Part shown: positions 6,737 through 8,861 of the stretch, one piece after another | Layout: every line of letters begins with the position of its first letter | Position numbering within the stretch: the stretch's first letter is position 1 | NCBI GenBank assembly: GCA_039680225.1 | Contig: JBDKTK010000262.1 | Location: 1-8,861, forward strand | Reading direction: 5' to 3' | Source of the DNA: JBDKTK01 sp039680225 | GTDB lineage: Bacteria; Desulfobacterota; Syntrophia; Syntrophales; UBA4778 | DNA length: 8,861 nt | The notes under the pieces: model-generated | Told to the model about the DNA's origin: nothing | The model's database searches: none | What the model saw: the letters and a program-made list of their open reading frames with translations, nothing else | Translations under genes and position numbers: made by a program

Positions 6737-7080
6737 CCTTCCCCTTTTCTCCTGCTCGCCAGGCCCAATCCCGGGTCAAATTCCGGCCGGAAATCATGCG
6801 GCAAAAAGATATCGGAGTAATCCCGATAAGATGGGCGTCTGTGCCGCAATACGCCTGATGCGACGTAACATGATTAATTTCTAATGAATGGCCGAATCTC
6901 TGTACATACAGGAATACCGTATTTTTCCACGCGAAAATAATGAATATGATTACGATCAGGATTATCAGTCCTTAATAAATCGGCTAAATCGGGAAGGGAT
7001 TAATTCTGAGGCGTTCAGGATATGAGGGGCAAAAAGGAAGTCCTGAGACTTAAAAAGCAACCGGCCGGCCGCCCCTGTAT
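6737..7080. other. Gene-free region upstream of the carrier-protein gene
   Basis: About 344 bp without a supportable gene on either strand; it should hold the promoter of the minus-strand carrier/ligase/acyltransferase operon. Visible structures are a 12-bp perfect palindrome TTCCGGCCGGAA (6781-6792), a dyad TATCGG-N7-CCGATA (6810-6828), CTGTA-CA-TACAG (6900-6911) and a tandem 9-mer TAAATCGGC/TAAATCGGG (6976-6993). A pairing TCAGGA/TCCTGA (7015-7020 and 7041-7046) is also possible. I could not identify a confident -35/-10 pair. The region is richer in A and T than the genes. Confidence 0.5.
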
Positions 7081-7107
7081 AAAAAAGAGGCGGGCAATGC
7101 CCGCCTC
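7081..7107 (-). terminator. Intrinsic terminator of the SatP-family gene
   Basis: Read on the minus strand, GAGGCGGGC-ATT-GCCCGCCTC forms a perfect 9-bp GC-rich stem with a 3-base loop, directly followed by TTTTTT. It lies 26 bp past the stop codon of the transporter gene. It should separate that gene's transcript from the carrier-protein operon further along the same strand. Confidence 0.93.
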
Positions 7108-7133
7108 CTCGGATAAGTTTTGATTGAAGCGAA

Positions 7134-7730
7134 TTACTTTACAAAGGGTGCAGGAAGCGGAATGATCGGCTTCCCGTAAACGGTGTTGCAAAGGACTCCG
7201 CCGGAAAGATAGATTCCGAGCCAGCCGGTCACGATCAGCAGATAGGCTACGATGTTTTTGAACAGGACCGGATCAGGGGCGATTCCCATATCCAGGCAGA
7301 CGATGCACCAGAGCACTACGTCAACGCAGAGCACCAGCAGGAATATAACCTTTGTTCCTTTGAGATATGCCGGGGTCACTATCGTGAGGAAAGCGGCTCC
7401 CGCCATCCAGCACCAGCCCTCAACATAAGGAGCAGGTTTCATTCCGAATTTAATCATCATGAATTTGGCAAACACGCTCAACGCCGCCGCCAGCATGAAG
7501 AATGCCGAGAAGAATAAGAAGACGTTACCGCCGGTGATATTATGATCTTTTAACTCAATAACAGCCGTCGTGTACTGTACGAGACAGCCGCCGACAAGCC
7601 AGGCCGCCAGGAGGGGTAATCCTTCCGGGGTCACCCTTCCAAGAAATACCGCTGCAAAACCGACACAAGCCACCGCCAACGCTGCCAATCCGGCCGGTGC
7701 CGGAGTCGCAAATGAGTGTTCATGCGCCAT
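7134..7730 (-). CDS. SatP/GPR1/FUN34/YaaH-family acetate or short-chain monocarboxylate transporter
   Basis: A 198-residue inner-membrane protein of the acetate uptake transporter family. These carry acetate, succinate or similar acids, often by proton symport or channel-like flow. About six hydrophobic segments are visible (roughly 12-30, 37-54, 68-90, 103-120, 127-147 and 158-181). Family landmarks are TPAPAGL (9-15), standing for the usual NPAPLGL, the stretch IELKDHNITGGNVF (58-71), equivalent to the E..KGNTFG motif of SatP, and the closing VYGKPIIPL (184-192). The ATG is set by GGGAGG (7741-7746 on the + strand map) about ten bases upstream. It has its own terminator and is divergent from a LysR regulator. 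Acetate handling would fit the thiolase/CoA-transferase block, but the two are not adjacent. It differs enough from E. coli SatP that substrate and direction are open. Confidence 0.87.
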   Translation of the reverse strand: MAHEHSFATPAPAGLAALAVACVGFAAVFLGRVTPEGLPLLAAWLVGGCLVQYTTAVIELKDHNITGGNVFLFFSAFFMLAAALSVFAKFMMIKFGMKPAPYVEGWCWMAGAAFLTIVTPAYLKGTKVIFLLVLCVDVVLWCIVCLDMGIAPDPVLFKNIVAYLLIVTGWLGIYLSGGVLCNTVYGKPIIPLPAPFVK

Positions 7731-7913
7731 AATGAATTAACCTCCCTTTTTTTAAGAAAAAAATAAGAATAAAACTGCAACTCTGATTAAACGAAGCTTC
7801 TCGTCTCCGGCATCCCTCCTTTCGATAAAAGAGCAACAATCCAGGCTATTTTAGCTGCGGCAAAAGCATACAACGAGTTGCAATGGCTGCCCTGGAAGGT
7901 CTTCGCAAAAGCT

Positions 7914-7943
7914 CTTATACAAAGATAAAAGACAACTTGCTAA
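7914..7943 (-). promoter_or_regulatory. Candidate sigma-70 promoter of the transporter gene
   Basis: On the minus strand, TTAGCA (7938-7943) and TATAAG (7914-7919) are 18 bases apart, matching TTGACA at four of six positions and TATAAT at five of six. It would give a leader of about 175 bases before the transporter ATG. Its -35 box falls on the same bases as the -35 of the opposite promoter. Recognised by eye only. Confidence 0.35.
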
Positions 7944-7966
7944 TACTATATAGGTTACATTATGAT
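7937..7966 (+). promoter_or_regulatory. Candidate sigma-70 promoter of the LysR gene
   Basis: TTGCTA (7937-7942) and TATGAT (7961-7966) are 18 bases apart, matching the consensus at four and five of six positions. Transcription would begin just before the LysR ATG at 7986, giving a very short leader. The dyad at 7963-7981 overlaps the -10, a location that would suit self-repression. Confidence 0.4.
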
Positions 7967-7981
7967 ATCTCATTGGTATCA
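7963..7981. promoter_or_regulatory. Candidate LysR-type operator dyad
   Basis: TGATA (7963-7967) and TATCA (7977-7981) form an inverted repeat separated by nine bases, ending five bases before the LysR start codon. It shows the interrupted-dyad form typical of LysR sites, but the arms are short and the assignment is inferred from position. Confidence 0.35.
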
Positions 7982-7985
7982 GAGA

Positions 7986-8861
7986 ATGGAATTGAGACAT
8001 CTTCGCTACTTCGTCGCTGTCGCCGAAGGGCTTAACATACGCCGCGCCGCAGAAAAGTTGAGGATCTCGCAGCCCCCTATCAGCCGGCAGATCAACGACC
8101 TCGAGTCAGAGATAGGCGTGAAACTGTTTGACCGCAGCAACAGGAAGCTCCGGTTGACCAATGCGGGAGAGTATTTCCTCCGGGAAGCAACAGACATACT
8201 GAACAAGGTGGAACACGCGACCCGGCTTGTCCAGGCGATGAACCGCGGAGAAGCGGGGACCCTTGTCATAGCATACGGGGGCCCTGTTGCGGGAATGCTC
8301 CCGGCAAGCGTAACGCGGCAGTTGCGGGAGATATTTCCCTGGATGGAACTGGTGATCAGGGAAATGACCCTTCAGGAGCAGGTCAAGGCGCTCCTGGAAA
8401 ACCAGATCGACCTCGGGTATGTGGGCCTCAAGACCGACGAATTGGAGGCAGTCCTGGGATTCGAATGCATCCGCAAGGTTGAGCTCCTTATAGCGCTCGC
8501 CTCAAACCACCCGATGGTCGAGCAGGAAACCCTCCGGCTGGAGGAGCTTGCCGGCGAGCATTTCATCATGGTGGAAAAAACCGCCAGCCCGACGGCTTAC
8601 GACCGGCTGATCAAAATCCTGAAGTCGGCCGGATTCATACCCAATGTCGCGCACCAGGTGGACAAGGCCCAAAACCTCCTGAGACTCGTGGCCGCGGGGT
8701 TCGGCATATCGGTCGCCCCTGATTTCTACAAAAACTATTCGATACCCGATGTCGTGTTACGTCCCATTGAAGAGAAGATCGAAATCGACTGGCATGTCGC
8801 GTGGCGCAAAGACAATGAATCACCGCTGCTGAAAACGTTCCTGGGCATCCTCCGCAAAGAG
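7986..8861 (+). CDS. LysR-family transcriptional regulator (3' end cut by window)
   Basis: A LysR-type regulator with 292 codons and no stop codon before the window ends; full members are about 300 residues, so only a few are missing. It starts MELRHLRYFVAVAEG, and the helix-turn-helix at about 16-40 (LNIRRAAEKL then ISQPPISRQINDLE) is textbook for the BenM/CatM branch. The linker helix leads to the effector-binding domain beginning near residue 91 (GTLVIAYGG). The later segment HQVDKAQNLLRLVAAGFGIS is the usual second half of that domain. The ATG at 7986 has only a weak Shine-Dalgarno (CAGAGA). It is divergent from the transporter gene, which is its most likely target. The inducer cannot be read; CatM-like relatives sense small carboxylic or aromatic acids. 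Confidence 0.94.
   Translation, partial: MELRHLRYFVAVAEGLNIRRAAEKLRISQPPISRQINDLESEIGVKLFDRSNRKLRLTNAGEYFLREATDILNKVEHATRLVQAMNRGEAGTLVIAYGGPVAGMLPASVTRQLREIFPWMELVIREMTLQEQVKALLENQIDLGYVGLKTDELEAVLGFECIRKVELLIALASNHPMVEQETLRLEELAGEHFIMVEKTASPTAYDRLIKILKSAGFIPNVAHQVDKAQNLLRLVAAGFGISVAPDFYKNYSIPDVVLRPIEEKIEIDWHVAWRKDNESPLLKTFLGILRKE

Larger units (their letters stand above)
7731..7985. other. Divergent control region between transporter and LysR genes
   Basis: A 255-bp region from which the transporter (leftward) and the LysR regulator (rightward) are both read. It holds candidate overlapping promoters near 7914-7966, a dyad at 7963-7981, an A/T-rich tract just upstream of the transporter's ribosome-binding site (7747-7775), and a second strong Shine-Dalgarno sequence on the minus strand at 7814-7822 with an eight-codon reading frame. 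LysR regulators commonly bind such shared regions. Confidence 0.6.

Noticed and set aside
6900..6911. CTGTACATACAG as a LexA (SOS) box
   Set aside because: The enterobacterial box needs CTGT-N8-ACAG; the spacing here is four, and the adjacent genes have no SOS role.
7879..7895. Sigma-54 promoter in front of the transporter gene
   Set aside because: The minus-strand GGGCAGCCATTGC resembles the element, but the GG to GC spacing is nine rather than ten and the first box is poor.
1..8861. CRISPR array, tRNA, rRNA, transposase or integrase
   Set aside because: No regularly spaced repeats, no tRNA-like cloverleaf and no recombinase motifs were seen.

Overview
The window looks like a moderately GC-rich bacterial chromosome fragment. 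The gene content suggests an anaerobic, fatty-acid- or aromatic-degrading bacterium of the Desulfobacterota or syntroph type: thiolase, an AbfT/Cat1-type CoA-transferase, acyl-CoA dehydrogenase and an acetate-transporter family protein. Dispersed repeats of a kind I associate with such genomes are also present. The lineage is inferred from gene content and style, not from a marker gene.

Region A (1-4120, + strand) is a short-chain acyl-CoA metabolism block. It encodes a thiolase (146-1396), an acetyl-CoA hydrolase/transferase family CoA-transferase (1426-2772) and an acyl-CoA dehydrogenase (2978-4120). A terminator-like hairpin and two repeat-like palindromes lie between the CoA-transferase and the dehydrogenase. 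Together the three enzymes could interconvert a C4-type acyl-CoA with its acid and with acetyl-CoA. The enoyl-CoA hydratase and 3-hydroxyacyl-CoA dehydrogenase steps are not in the window.

Region B (4243-6736, - strand, converging on region A) is a compact three-gene cassette read as carrier protein, then AMP-forming acyl ligase, then left-handed beta-helix acyltransferase. The layout suggests that an acid is activated, loaded on a dedicated carrier protein and transferred to an acceptor, perhaps a surface glycan. The ligase and acyltransferase frames overlap by about 110 nt around a run of seven G (minus strand). Removing one base there would fuse the two genes into one protein. This cassette is the most interesting part of the window.

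Region C (7081-8861) holds a six-helix SatP/GPR1/FUN34/YaaH-family transporter on the - strand with a clear intrinsic terminator. Divergent from it is a LysR-family regulator (7986 to the window end) that is cut off before its stop codon. The 255-bp region between them contains candidate overlapping divergent promoters and a dyad beside the regulator's start, as expected for a LysR regulator controlling its neighbour. The stretch 6737-7080 has no gene but carries several short dyads.
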